Below are positions 36,389 to 45,958 of a stretch of DNA of 64,000 nucleotides, one piece after another (positions within the stretch are counted from its first letter, which is position 1; every line of letters begins with the position of its first letter). This DNA comes from UBA8337 sp963932545. GTDB taxonomy: Bacteria; Pseudomonadota; Alphaproteobacteria; RS24. Location of the stretch: positions 20,347 to 84,346 of the forward strand of contig CAWVRH010000009.1 of NCBI GenBank assembly GCA_963932545.1. The letters are read 5' to 3'. The notes under the pieces were generated by a model, which saw only the letters and a program-made list of their open reading frames with translations, was not told where the DNA came from and ran no database searches. The translations under genes were made by a program, and so were the position numbers.

Positions 36389-39300
36389 TGTATAATTTTA
36401 TCACGGCAGCCATTGGCCGAAGCCGAGCCGTTTTAACCATTCTTGCCGCTTTGCTGCTTGGCGGGCTTGGCTCTTATGTCACCCTGCCGCGCGAAGCCGA
36501 TCCGGATATTCCCATTCCGATTATTTACGTTGGTGTGGTGCTTCCCGGCATTGCGCCTACCGATGCCGAACGCCTATTGGTTAAGCCAATGGAGCTGGAG
36601 CTTCGCACGCTAACTGGCCTCAAAGAGATGCGTTCTGTCTCGGCACAAAATTATGGCGCGGTTATCCTCGAATTTGATGTGAGCTTTGATAAAGACCAAG
36701 CCCTGCTTGACGTCCGAGAAAAAATGGACCAAGTGCGCTCCGACATGCCATCCGACGCCGAAGAACCCGATATCCGCGAGTTTAATGCCGGCCTGTTTCC
36801 GGTGATTATGGTCAATCTGACGAGCCCCGGTTCGGAGCGCGAGCTGTTTACCTATGCCAATAAATTAAAAGAAGAAATCTCCGGCATGCCAAGCGTTCTG
36901 GAAGCCAAGCTAATCGGCCATCGCGAAGAAGTCTTGGAAGTGGTTATCAATCCAAGCGCCATGGAAAACTACAATATTACCGCCACCGAATTATACAATA
37001 CGCTGGCGCGCAACAACCAATTAGTGCCGGCTGGCAGCATTGATAATGGCAACGGCCGTTTTGCGCTGTCGGTCCCGGGTCTCATCGAAAATGCTGCCGA
37101 TGTGTATCAACTGCCAATCAAAACCCAAGGCGACGCCGTCGTGCGCCTCAGCGATATCGCAGAAATTCGCCGTAGCTTTAAAGACCAAGCCGTGGTGGCG
37201 CGCTATAACGGCCAGCCAACCATCTCTATTGAGGTGACCAAGCGCTTAGGTGCCAACATCGTGAACAGCACCCGTGATGTGCGCACACTGTCTTTGGCTT
37301 TTACCGAAGATTGGCCTGAGAACATTGAGGTCGATTTCTCCTCGGATATCTCGAGCTTTATTTTTGAAATGCTCGGCTCTTTGGAAATCTCTATCTCCAA
37401 TGCCATTTTGTTGGTGATGATTTTGGTTATCGCAGCGCTGGGCTTGCGCTCGGCTTTGCTGGTTGGCCTGTCTATTCCCACGTCGTTTCTTGTCGGCTTC
37501 CTCATCGTTGACCTTTTGGGCATGACTTTGAACATGATGATTATGTTCGGCTTCATTTTGTCCGTGGGTATTTTGGTGGATGGCGCCATTGTGGTGGTTG
37601 AATATGCCGACCGTAAAATGGCCGAAGGCCTAGACCGCAAAAAAGCCTATGCGATGGCTTCCTCGCGGATGTTCTGGCCGATTGTATCCTCCACAGGCAC
37701 CACTCTGGCCGCCTTTGCCCCGATGCTTTTCTGGCCGGGTGTAAGCGGCAAATTCATGTCCTTTTTGCCAATTACCGTTATCATTTTGCTCTGCGCTTCG
37801 CTGGCCACGGCCATGGTTTTCTTGCCCGTTATTGGCGGTTTAGTCGGTAAATCTGAGCAAGAGGGCGACCCCCTTCTGTCTAGTCTTGCGGGTGATAAAA
37901 AACTCTATGTCAGCCAAACACCTGGCTTCACGGGGCGCTATTTGCGCTTCCTGAAGACCTGCATCAATTGGCCGATTGCCACTATCTCTGTCTCCATCGC
38001 CGTTTTGACAGTTGTGGTTATGCTCTACAGCAAGCACGGCGCGGGCGTCGAGTTCTCGGCAGATATTGAGCCTTATCAAGCCAATGTTCTGGTCAAGGGA
38101 CGCGGTAATCTATCGGTGGAAGAGGCCAATCAGGCAACCTTGCGCGTGGAAGAGATTATCTTGTCGACGCCGGGCATTTTGAACGCTTTCGCGCAAGCCG
38201 GCCCCGCTCTGGGTAGCGGCGATGGCTCGCGCAATATGGGCGATGGCGAATTGCCAGCTGACCTCATTGGTATGGTACGCATTGAGTTCACTCATTTCAC
38301 CACGCGCCGCCCTGCCACGGAAATTATGAAAGACATCACCGATCGGGCGCGCAAATTTGCCGGCATTGAGGTGGAAGTCAAAGAACGCGAACAAGGCCCA
38401 CCCTCGGGCAAAGGCATTGAAGTGGAAGTGAGCGGACAAGACCTCGCGCAATTGACCGCTATGTCAGACCGCATTAAGGCCTATTTCAATCGTCGCTCTG
38501 ACCTCTATCAAGAGATCGAAGATACGCTGCCTCTGCCGGGTATCGAGTGGAGCTTGGCGGTCGACCGCGAAGCGGCAGGTCGTTTCCAAGCCGATATTTT
38601 GACGCTCGGCAATGTCGTGCAATTGGTGACCAATGGTATTTTGGTTGGCCATTATCGCCCCGATGACAGCGATGATGAGATTGAAATTCGCGCGCGCTAT
38701 CCAAATGACGCGCGCTCGTTCGACCAACTCGACCAATTGCGCGTGCGCACGCCAGCTGGCAATGTGCCGATTACCAATTTCGTAACGCGCGAAGCCTCCG
38801 AACGCCGTGACAGTATCGCGCGCGTCGATGGCCGCCGGGTTTTCGAAGTCAAAGCCTCCATGACCATTAATCCAGAGACGGGGCTTGAGTATTTGGCAAC
38901 CGATTTGGAAAATGACTTCTTGCAGTGGATAGACACACAAGAGCTACCCTCTGGCGTTGCCGTGCGCTTGCGCGGCGCCAATGAAGAGGCGGCAGCCGCC
39001 ACAGCCTTTCTCGGACGGGCTATGCTGGCCTCGTTATTCTTGATGTTCATTATTTTATTGATGCAATTCAACAGCGTGTATTGCACCCTGCTGACGCTCT
39101 CAACCGTGGTTCTATCGACCATCGGCGTCTTGCTGGGCATGGTCGTAACGGGACAGACTTTCTCCGTTATCATGACCGGCACCGGCGTTGTTGCGCTGGC
39201 TGGCATCGTGGTGAATAACTCAATCGTGCTAATCGACACCTACCAGCGCCTGCTAGATACAGGCATGGAGCGTATCGATGTGATTTTGAAAACAGCAGGC

Positions 39301-39627
39301 CAGCGCTTACGCCCTATCTTATTGACCACCATCACGACGATGATTGGCCTGTTCCCTATGGCCGTTCAAGTCTCGGTCGATGTGGTTGACCGCTCGGTGC
39401 AGTTCAACGAGCCGACCGCAGCTTGGTGGGTGCAGCTCTCGACCGCGATTATCTTCGGGTTGGGTTTCTCTACCCTGCTGACGCTAATCTTAGTACCCGT
39501 GATGTTGTCTTTGCCGACAACCTTTGGCGAGCGCTTTGCGCGCCTTCGGGGCAAGACCAATCTTCGCCAACGAATGGGCCAACGAACGGGCCAACTCGAC
39601 GATGGACTTGAAAAGCTAGAACTTTAA
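36385..39627 (+). CDS. RND-family efflux permease (AcrB-like, HAE group)
   Basis: The 1080-residue protein has the two-fold RND layout: a helix at residues 13-30, a porter domain, a TM bundle from about 335, a second large loop and a C-terminal TM bundle. The proton-relay region reads GILVDGAIVVVEYADRK, so the first Asp of the AcrB Asp-Asp pair is kept and the second is Gly. The AcrB Lys940 region reads GIVVNNSIVLID, with Asn in place of Lys. This paired change occurs in a recognised subset of RND pumps. The substrate is unknown. It overlaps the convergent pssA stop by four bases. Confidence 0.9.
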   Translation: MMYNFITAAIGRSRAVLTILAALLLGGLGSYVTLPREADPDIPIPIIYVGVVLPGIAPTDAERLLVKPMELELRTLTGLKEMRSVSAQNYGAVILEFDVSFDKDQALLDVREKMDQVRSDMPSDAEEPDIREFNAGLFPVIMVNLTSPGSERELFTYANKLKEEISGMPSVLEAKLIGHREEVLEVVINPSAMENYNITATELYNTLARNNQLVPAGSIDNGNGRFALSVPGLIENAADVYQLPIKTQGDAVVRLSDIAEIRRSFKDQAVVARYNGQPTISIEVTKRLGANIVNSTRDVRTLSLAFTEDWPENIEVDFSSDISSFIFEMLGSLEISISNAILLVMILVIAALGLRSALLVGLSIPTSFLVGFLIVDLLGMTLNMMIMFGFILSVGILVDGAIVVVEYADRKMAEGLDRKKAYAMASSRMFWPIVSSTGTTLAAFAPMLFWPGVSGKFMSFLPITVIILLCASLATAMVFLPVIGGLVGKSEQEGDPLLSSLAGDKKLYVSQTPGFTGRYLRFLKTCINWPIATISVSIAVLTVVVMLYSKHGAGVEFSADIEPYQANVLVKGRGNLSVEEANQATLRVEEIILSTPGILNAFAQAGPALGSGDGSRNMGDGELPADLIGMVRIEFTHFTTRRPATEIMKDITDRARKFAGIEVEVKEREQGPPSGKGIEVEVSGQDLAQLTAMSDRIKAYFNRRSDLYQEIEDTLPLPGIEWSLAVDREAAGRFQADILTLGNVVQLVTNGILVGHYRPDDSDDEIEIRARYPNDARSFDQLDQLRVRTPAGNVPITNFVTREASERRDSIARVDGRRVFEVKASMTINPETGLEYLATDLENDFLQWIDTQELPSGVAVRLRGANEEAAAATAFLGRAMLASLFLMFIILLMQFNSVYCTLLTLSTVVLSTIGVLLGMVVTGQTFSVIMTGTGVVALAGIVVNNSIVLIDTYQRLLDTGMERIDVILKTAGQRLRPILLTTITTMIGLFPMAVQVSVDVVDRSVQFNEPTAAWWVQLSTAIIFGLGFSTLLTLILVPVMLSLPTTFGERFARLRGKTNLRQRMGQRTGQLDDGLEKLEL

Positions 39628-40439
39628 GCGGCAGCGTGGCGTCGGTAGCTCAGCCAACTAAGCGGCAGAGCTAAATAGTAAAAGACGCACATGGCCGTGA
39701 GCGTGACCCATGGGAAGGTGAAGAGCATCACCGCCATGAAGCCGATGAATAACATCAACGGCAGCACAAAATCACGCCGAATGGTGGAAAGACCTTTGCC
39801 CGAAAAAGTTGGGAAATTGACAACCATCAAGATGCCGACGACGACTGTATTGGCCAAAACAAACGGCGTGGCGGAAGACATATCTATCAGCCCGCCGAGG
39901 TGCAGATACATTGGCAACATCACCAAACCGCCCGCAGACGGCGAAGGAACGCCCATGAAAAATAGGCTTTTCCAAGCGGGGCGATCGGCTTCTTCCATAT
40001 CGACATTGAAGCGCGCCAAGCGCAGAGCGCAGCACACCGAAAAGATTAAAATTACCGCCCAACCAACGCGACCCGTCGATTGCAAGGACCAAAGATAGAC
40101 CAGTAAAACGGGGGCAATGCCGAAGTTTACAAAATCCGACAGCGAGTCTAATTGCGCGCCGAGCGGGCTTTCGGCTTTCAGCATACGCGCCAAACGACCA
40201 TCGAAAGCATCGAGAAATCCAGCCAAAACAATACAGAACACACCTAGCTCAAAAGCGTTGTTTAACCCCAAACGAAATGACGTCAAACCCAGACATAAAG
40301 CCAATAAAGTAACCGCATTGGGCACGATACGACGCAAAGGAAAACGACGACTGCCAGGGTTCTCTGGCGAGGTTTTGGCTGTCGCGGCTCTCTTGCGAGT
40401 GGCTTTTTTTTGAGTATCGGGTTTCTGACTATCGGACAT
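39624..40439 (-). CDS. pssA: CDP-diacylglycerol-serine O-phosphatidyltransferase
   Basis: PssA makes phosphatidylserine from CDP-diacylglycerol and serine. The 271-residue membrane protein has the full CDP-alcohol phosphotransferase motif (D-G-x2-A-R-x8-G-x3-D-x3-D), within DAFDGRLARMLK and GAQLDSLSD, near residues 78-103. Several membrane helices and a basic N-terminal tail rich in Lys, Arg and Ala are also present. The start is the ATG at 40439; the preceding TTG is not supported. It follows psd by three bases, so both steps to phosphatidylethanolamine are in one operon. Confidence 0.93.
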   Translation of the reverse strand: MSDSQKPDTQKKATRKRAATAKTSPENPGSRRFPLRRIVPNAVTLLALCLGLTSFRLGLNNAFELGVFCIVLAGFLDAFDGRLARMLKAESPLGAQLDSLSDFVNFGIAPVLLVYLWSLQSTGRVGWAVILIFSVCCALRLARFNVDMEEADRPAWKSLFFMGVPSPSAGGLVMLPMYLHLGGLIDMSSATPFVLANTVVVGILMVVNFPTFSGKGLSTIRRDFVLPLMLFIGFMAVMLFTFPWVTLTAMCVFYYLALPLSWLSYRRHAAA

Positions 40440-40442
40440 CAA

Positions 40443-41135
40443 TTAGCTCGTCACGGTTTTGCGAGGTTTTTCTTTAGACTTCAAATCGGCCAAGACCGTT
40501 TCGCCCGAAATAGCCGACTGGCCGATGCTGACCAATGGCGACGTGCCTTTTGGCAAATAGACATCACAACGGCTACCAAAACGGATAAGGCCAAAGCGCT
40601 CGCCGGCATGCATTTCTTGGCCTTCATGCGCGAAACACAAAATACGACGCGCCACCAAACCGGCAATTTGCACGACGACGACTTGCTTTTCGTCTTCGGT
40701 TTCAATCAATAAAGATTGGCGCTCGTTTTTGTCGCTCGCCTTATCCAAATCGGCGCTCAAAAACTGGCCTGTGCGATATAGAGATTTTAACACGCGGCCG
40801 GTAACCGGCAGGCGGTTAACATGGCAATTAAACACATTCATAAATACGGACACGCGCGGTAGAGCTTCGTCGCCAAGGCCCAGTTCGGCGGGCGGCACGG
40901 CTTCGGTAATCATGTTCACCACGCCATCGGCAGGCGAAATAACCAGACCTTTGCGTTGCGGGGTAACCCGTGCCGGATCGCGGAAGAACCACGCACACCA
41001 GCAAGTGAGAATAACCCCTACCCAGCCAAGAATGTCGGAGACGAAAAACAACAACAGGGTAAGAAAGGCAAAAATCGCGATGAAGCGAAAGCCCTCTGGG
41101 TGGATGGGGAATAGAACTGATTTAAGTGCACGCAT
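40443..41135 (-). CDS. psd: Phosphatidylserine decarboxylase proenzyme (short form)
   Basis: Psd converts phosphatidylserine to phosphatidylethanolamine. The 230-residue proenzyme has the self-cleavage site G187-S188 in RFGSRCDVYLP, where the serine becomes the pyruvoyl group. Two hydrophobic helices lie at residues 17-50, and ISPADGVV is near 67. The ATG at 41135 has AAAGG upstream; a longer frame to 41204 would overlap cimA and is not needed. It is paired with pssA. Confidence 0.94.
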   Translation of the reverse strand: MRALKSVLFPIHPEGFRFIAIFAFLTLLLFFVSDILGWVGVILTCWCAWFFRDPARVTPQRKGLVISPADGVVNMITEAVPPAELGLGDEALPRVSVFMNVFNCHVNRLPVTGRVLKSLYRTGQFLSADLDKASDKNERQSLLIETEDEKQVVVVQIAGLVARRILCFAHEGQEMHAGERFGLIRFGSRCDVYLPKGTSPLVSIGQSAISGETVLADLKSKEKPRKTVTS

Positions 41136-41148
41136 GATATGCCTTTCC

Positions 41149-42771
41149 TTATTCCGCGTCAGCTTCGAGGCTATTTGCCTCGGGAACCGCCGAAATACCG
41201 TCATTGAATAATTTATATACTACAGCGTCTTTCAACGCCTCAAAAGAAGCCACCACAATATTGGCGTTCACCCCAATGGTGCGCCAACTATGGCCAGCCG
41301 CATCGACACTCTCAATGGTAACGCGGGTTACCGCTTCCGTGCCTGTGTTGAGAATGCGGACTTTAAAGTCCACCAAACGCATGGTGCCAATGGATGCCGC
41401 ATAGCGTTTCAAATCGCCGCGCAAGGCCATATCTAAGGCGTTGATAGGGCCATTGCCGGTGCCGCGCCCTTCCACAGGCTCGCCATCAATGACCAAGGAT
41501 ACGCTGGCCTCTGACACGGTGTGGGTGCCGCCCTCATTCGAGATGTTGACCGTATAGCCCCCCACCTCGAAATAATCTGGCAAGCGTCTTAATTGTTTTA
41601 AAGCCAATAGCTCGAAGGAGGCGCCAACGCCATCATAGCTATAGCCATCCAGCTCTTTGTCTTTCACTTCGCGCAAAATCGCATCCACCGCCGGGTCTTT
41701 GACATCGACGACAATATTCGCGGTCTTCAAACGGTCTAGCACATTGCTTTTGCCCGCTTGGTCAGACACTAAAACAACCCGCGCATTGCCCACGCTTTCA
41801 GGCGCCACATGCTCGTATGTTGCAGGGTCTTTCATTACGGCCGAGACGTGAATGCCGCCCTTATGGGCAAAAGCCGCCGCGCCCACATAGGGCGCATGCC
41901 GATTTGGCGTGCGGTTTAAAATATCATCCAGCAGCAGCGATACGTTTTTCACCTGCGGTAATTTATCCAGTGCAATGCCCGTCTCAAACCTATCGGCATA
42001 GCCGGGCTTTAGCAGCAAGGTTGGGATAAGCGACACGAGGTTGGCATTGCCGCAACGCTCGCCCAGCCCGTTGATAGTGCCTTGCACTTGGCGCGCGCCG
42101 GCGCGGATGGCGGCCAAAGAATTAGCCACCGCATTTTCCGTATCATTATGGGTATGAATGCCCACTTTATCGCCGGGGATATGTTTCACCACATTGCTGA
42201 CAATCTCAAAAACTTCTTCGGGCAGCGTGCCGCCATTGGTATCGCATAGCACCACCCAGCGCGCGCCCGCGTCGACTGCCGCTTTGGCACATTTCAGCGC
42301 ATAGTCGCGATTGGCTTTATAGCCATCGAAAAAATGCTCGCAATCAATCATCGCTTCTTTATCGCGCGCCAAAATGGCCGTTACACTATCGGTGATTGTT
42401 TCTACATTCTCGTCATTGGTAATGCCGAGCGCGACATCGACATGATAGTCCCAACTCTTGGCGACCAGACAGACTGCTGCGGAAGGCGCCTCGAGAATTT
42501 GCATAAAGCCGGGATCATTTTCAGCGCTGCGTCCCGTCCGTTTGGTCATGCCGAAAGCGGTTAATTTGGCGACCTCTAGGCTGCCTAGAGTTTCGAAAAA
42601 CTGCGTGTCCGTTGGGTTGGCACCCGGATAGCCGCCTTCTACGTAATCAAGACCCAAGGCGTCTAGGCTTTGCGCGATTTTCATTTTATCAGACACAGAA
42701 AAATCCACGCCGGCGGTTTGCTGGCCATCGCGTAGCGTTGTGTCAAAAATATAAAGCCGCTCTCGCGCCAT
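41149..42771 (-). CDS. cimA: (R)-citramalate synthase
   Basis: CimA condenses pyruvate and acetyl-CoA to citramalate, opening a threonine-independent route to isoleucine. The 540-residue protein has the HMGL-like barrel with FDTTLRDGQQTAGVDF at the N-terminus and the metal-binding HTHND near residue 200. GLGERCGNANL near 237 and a C-terminal LeuA-type regulatory domain follow. It is closer in length and motif to the CimA/TIGR00977 group than to LeuA. It lies in the minus-strand run nadE-gltX-cimA-psd-pssA. Confidence 0.9.
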   Translation of the reverse strand: MARERLYIFDTTLRDGQQTAGVDFSVSDKMKIAQSLDALGLDYVEGGYPGANPTDTQFFETLGSLEVAKLTAFGMTKRTGRSAENDPGFMQILEAPSAAVCLVAKSWDYHVDVALGITNDENVETITDSVTAILARDKEAMIDCEHFFDGYKANRDYALKCAKAAVDAGARWVVLCDTNGGTLPEEVFEIVSNVVKHIPGDKVGIHTHNDTENAVANSLAAIRAGARQVQGTINGLGERCGNANLVSLIPTLLLKPGYADRFETGIALDKLPQVKNVSLLLDDILNRTPNRHAPYVGAAAFAHKGGIHVSAVMKDPATYEHVAPESVGNARVVLVSDQAGKSNVLDRLKTANIVVDVKDPAVDAILREVKDKELDGYSYDGVGASFELLALKQLRRLPDYFEVGGYTVNISNEGGTHTVSEASVSLVIDGEPVEGRGTGNGPINALDMALRGDLKRYAASIGTMRLVDFKVRILNTGTEAVTRVTIESVDAAGHSWRTIGVNANIVVASFEALKDAVVYKLFNDGISAVPEANSLEADAE

Positions 42772-42789
42772 CGCTAATTCCTTTAGGTT

Positions 42790-44136
42790 TTAAGCTGCGC
42801 CATTGCCTTGCAGCCGAGCTGTAGCCCTATCATAGCCGATGAGTGGCAGCAAATGCTGCATTTCGGGGCCATGCGCTTGGCCCGTCAAGGCTTGGCGCAG
42901 AGGCATGAAAAGTCCGCGCCCTTTGCGCCCGCTCGACGCCTTCAACTCACCCGTCCATGCCGACCAGCTTTGCTCGTCTAGCGGCGCGGATGGCAGGCAC
43001 GCCAGCGCTTGCGTTATATAGTCTGTGTCTTCAGCTTCAATAATCGGCGTAATCGGCCCGTTGATGAGCTGCACCATATCGGTGGCGTCGCCCAATAACG
43101 TCAGATTGCCTTTGATGTTATCCCAAAACTCAGCCCCTTCGGGCGCGCCCATGGCTTGTAAGCGCTCGGCCACATCGGCGTAAGGCAAATCGTGCAGGAT
43201 ACGCGCATTGAGGCGGGTGACATCTTCCGCATCAAAGCGCGCCGGCGCACGGCCCAAACGAGACATATCAAAACCCGCAATCAGCGTTGCCATATCACGC
43301 ACCGGCTCTACGGGGTCAGCCGTGCCAAGACGCGCAATCAGGGAGTTCAAGCTCATCGGCTCGAGACCTTGCTCGCGTAAATCTTGCAGCGACAGCGAAC
43401 CAAGGCGTTTCGACAAAGCCCCACCATCGGCAGCCAGCATCAGCGAAAAATGAGCAAAAACAGGCAGTTCCCCGCCCATTGCCGCGATTAATTCAACTTG
43501 CGCGCCGGTATTGGTGACATGGTCTTCGCCGCGAATGACATGGGTGATTTTCATATCCAAATCATCGACCACGCTCGGCAAAGTATACAACCACGTGCCA
43601 TCGCCGCGCCGAATAACCGGATCGGACAGACTGGCGGTCTCAATTTTTTGCTCACCACGCACCATGTCGGGCCAAGAAACGCTCTTGCCTGACAGTTTAA
43701 AGCGCCAATGCGGCGTTCGCCCTTCGGCTTCATAGGCGGCAATTTCATCGGCGCTGAGCTCAAGCGCTGCGCGGTCATAGACGGGGGGCCGTCCGCGCGC
43801 CAATTGGCGTTTGCGTTTGCGGTCCAACTCGTCTGGCGTCTCATAGCAAGCATAGGTCAAGCCCTGCTCTTTGAGCTGGGCAAACACTTCTTCGTAGCGC
43901 GCAAAGCGTTCGGATTGTTTGGCTGTTTCATCATGGGTCAGACCCAGCCAAGCTAAATCTGTGTGAATGGCTTGTGCGAACTCTGGTGTTGAGCGAGCTT
44001 GGTCGGTGTCATCCATCCGCAGCACAAAGTTGCCACCTTGCGATTTGGCGAAGAGATAACAAAACAAAGCGGCGCGCGCATTGCCAACGTGCAGGAGGCC
44101 AGTTGGGCTAGGAGCGAAACGAGTGCGAACAGTCAT
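42790..44136 (-). CDS. gltX: Glutamate-tRNA ligase (class I)
   Basis: The 448-residue enzyme has the class I signatures HVGN (HIGH variant) in FAPSPTGLLHVGNARAAL and the KMSKS-like loop GALSKRLGS near residue 241. Its length and motifs fit the shorter of the two GltX types often found in alphaproteobacteria. One paralogue of such a pair may charge tRNA-Gln for amidation, and which role this one has cannot be told here. It lies 22 bases after nadE and 18 before cimA. Confidence 0.92.
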   Translation of the reverse strand: MTVRTRFAPSPTGLLHVGNARAALFCYLFAKSQGGNFVLRMDDTDQARSTPEFAQAIHTDLAWLGLTHDETAKQSERFARYEEVFAQLKEQGLTYACYETPDELDRKRKRQLARGRPPVYDRAALELSADEIAAYEAEGRTPHWRFKLSGKSVSWPDMVRGEQKIETASLSDPVIRRGDGTWLYTLPSVVDDLDMKITHVIRGEDHVTNTGAQVELIAAMGGELPVFAHFSLMLAADGGALSKRLGSLSLQDLREQGLEPMSLNSLIARLGTADPVEPVRDMATLIAGFDMSRLGRAPARFDAEDVTRLNARILHDLPYADVAERLQAMGAPEGAEFWDNIKGNLTLLGDATDMVQLINGPITPIIEAEDTDYITQALACLPSAPLDEQSWSAWTGELKASSGRKGRGLFMPLRQALTGQAHGPEMQHLLPLIGYDRATARLQGNGAA

Positions 44137-44157
44137 GTGAAATACTTTCGATAGAGG

Positions 44158-45822
44158 CTAGCGCGCATCGCGGAAACCATTGGTAATAGGATAACGGCGA
44201 TCGCGGCCAAAGTTGCGATTGCCAATTTTTGCGCCAGGTGCTGCCTGACGACGTTTATATTCCGAGATATATAAAAGATGCTCAATGCGTTTCACCGTCT
44301 CGGCGTCATGGCCGCGCGCGATAATTTCATCAAAGCTCAACTCATCTTCTACCAAGGCGAACAGAATATCGTCCAGCTGCTCGTAAGGCGGCAGACTGTC
44401 TTCGTCTTTTTGGTCGGGGCGCAGTTCAGCACTTGGCGGCTTATCGATAATCGTGGGCGGGATAACCTCACCCTCTGGCCCCAAACCGCCCGCAGGCAGG
44501 TTTTCATTGCGCCAGCGACATAGGGCAAAAACTTCGGTTTTATAAATATCCTTAATCGGATTATAACCGCCGTTCATATCGCCATAAAGCGTTGCATAGC
44601 CAACCGAAACTTCCGACTTATTGCCTGTGGTGATGACCATTGAGCCAAATTTATTCGACACGGCCATCAGCAATGTGCCCCGCAAACGAGATTGAATATT
44701 CTCTTCGGTAATATCTGCCTGCGTGCCTTTAAACAGCTCCGACAAAGCGCCTTCCACGGCGTCAACAGGGTCGGCAATCGAGACATCATCGAGGCGAATG
44801 CCGAGCTGCTTGGCGCAAGCTGCGGCATCCGTAAGGCTTTCATCGCTGGTGTAGCGCGAGGGCAGCATGATGCAATGCACGCGCTCAGCACCCAGCGCAT
44901 CGACCGCCATGGCGGCGCAAATGGCGCTATCAATACCACCCGAAAGACCCAGCAAAACTCCCGGAAAACGGTTTTTCTCGACATAATCTCGCAAGCCCAA
45001 AACGGCGGCAGCGTAAATATCGCCCAGCTCGTCTGAGGTTTCGGGGTTGGCAGTTGGCTCGCTTATTTGCCAGCCACTCTCGCTCTCGTGCAAAGCCAAG
45101 ATATGCGTGTCGGTATTCCAAGCTGGGCGTTGCTCGGCCAGTGTGCCATCGGCGTTGACGGCAAAGCTGGCGCCATCAAACACCAGCTCATCTTGGCCGC
45201 CATATTGGTTCACGTAAACCAGCGGCAATCCGGTTTGTTGGGCACGCGCGCTCGCATGTACCACCCGTTGGGAGTGTTTGCCGCGCTCGAAAGGCGAGCC
45301 ATTGGACGAGAGCAGCAGCTCCGCGCCATCGGCTTTCAAATGTGCGCAGACATCTTCAAACCAAATATCTTCACAAATCGGTAGCCCCACGCGCACGCCG
45401 CGCAACTCGACCGCTTTGGGCAAAGGCCCTGCCGCGAACAGGCGTTTTTCGTCGAACACCGCATAATTGGGCAAATGATGTTTGTGGCGCACGGTCATTT
45501 GGCCGCCATCGGCCACCACAACGCTATTATAAAGCTGGCCGTTCTCGACCATGGGCGCGCCAAAAACCAGCGCCGGTCCGCCGTCCGCCGTCTCGGCCAC
45601 TAGCTTTTCAACCTCGGCTTGGACGCGGGCTAAAAAAGCGCGTTTGAGAACTAAATCTTCAGGCGGATAGCCGGTTAAAAACAACTCGCTGGTCAGTATA
45701 ATATCGGCTTGCGCGGCGCTGGTTCGCGCGGCGCGCAATAAATTAGCATTGGCCGCAATCGCGCCCAAAGTCGGGTTCAATTGAGCCAAGGCAATTTTCA
45801 AAGTTTTTACGCCAGTTTCCAT
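44158..45822 (-). CDS. nadE: Glutamine-dependent NAD+ synthase
   Basis: NadE amidates nicotinic acid adenine dinucleotide to NAD+ using glutamine. The 554-residue protein joins an N-terminal nitrilase-type glutaminase with the triad E46, K114 and C150 to an ATP pyrophosphatase synthetase domain with LLGLSGGIDSA near residue 291. It starts at the ATG at 45822; no clear ribosome-binding site is seen. It is the first gene of a five-gene minus-strand operon and is divergent from the crotonase gene. Confidence 0.94.
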   Translation of the reverse strand: METGVKTLKIALAQLNPTLGAIAANANLLRAARTSAAQADIILTSELFLTGYPPEDLVLKRAFLARVQAEVEKLVAETADGGPALVFGAPMVENGQLYNSVVVADGGQMTVRHKHHLPNYAVFDEKRLFAAGPLPKAVELRGVRVGLPICEDIWFEDVCAHLKADGAELLLSSNGSPFERGKHSQRVVHASARAQQTGLPLVYVNQYGGQDELVFDGASFAVNADGTLAEQRPAWNTDTHILALHESESGWQISEPTANPETSDELGDIYAAAVLGLRDYVEKNRFPGVLLGLSGGIDSAICAAMAVDALGAERVHCIMLPSRYTSDESLTDAAACAKQLGIRLDDVSIADPVDAVEGALSELFKGTQADITEENIQSRLRGTLLMAVSNKFGSMVITTGNKSEVSVGYATLYGDMNGGYNPIKDIYKTEVFALCRWRNENLPAGGLGPEGEVIPPTIIDKPPSAELRPDQKDEDSLPPYEQLDDILFALVEDELSFDEIIARGHDAETVKRIEHLLYISEYKRRQAAPGAKIGNRNFGRDRRYPITNGFRDAR

Positions 45823-45958
45823 GTCGCTTATGTAGCGCGTGGCGGCGTTTTGGACAAGTAGCTGTCTCTATTCGCGGCGGGCGGGAAAAACGTTGCAAAA
45901 TTTGGTTTTTACAGGTGATACTCAAACCAGAGCCAGACCCTAACGATAGGAAACGCCA

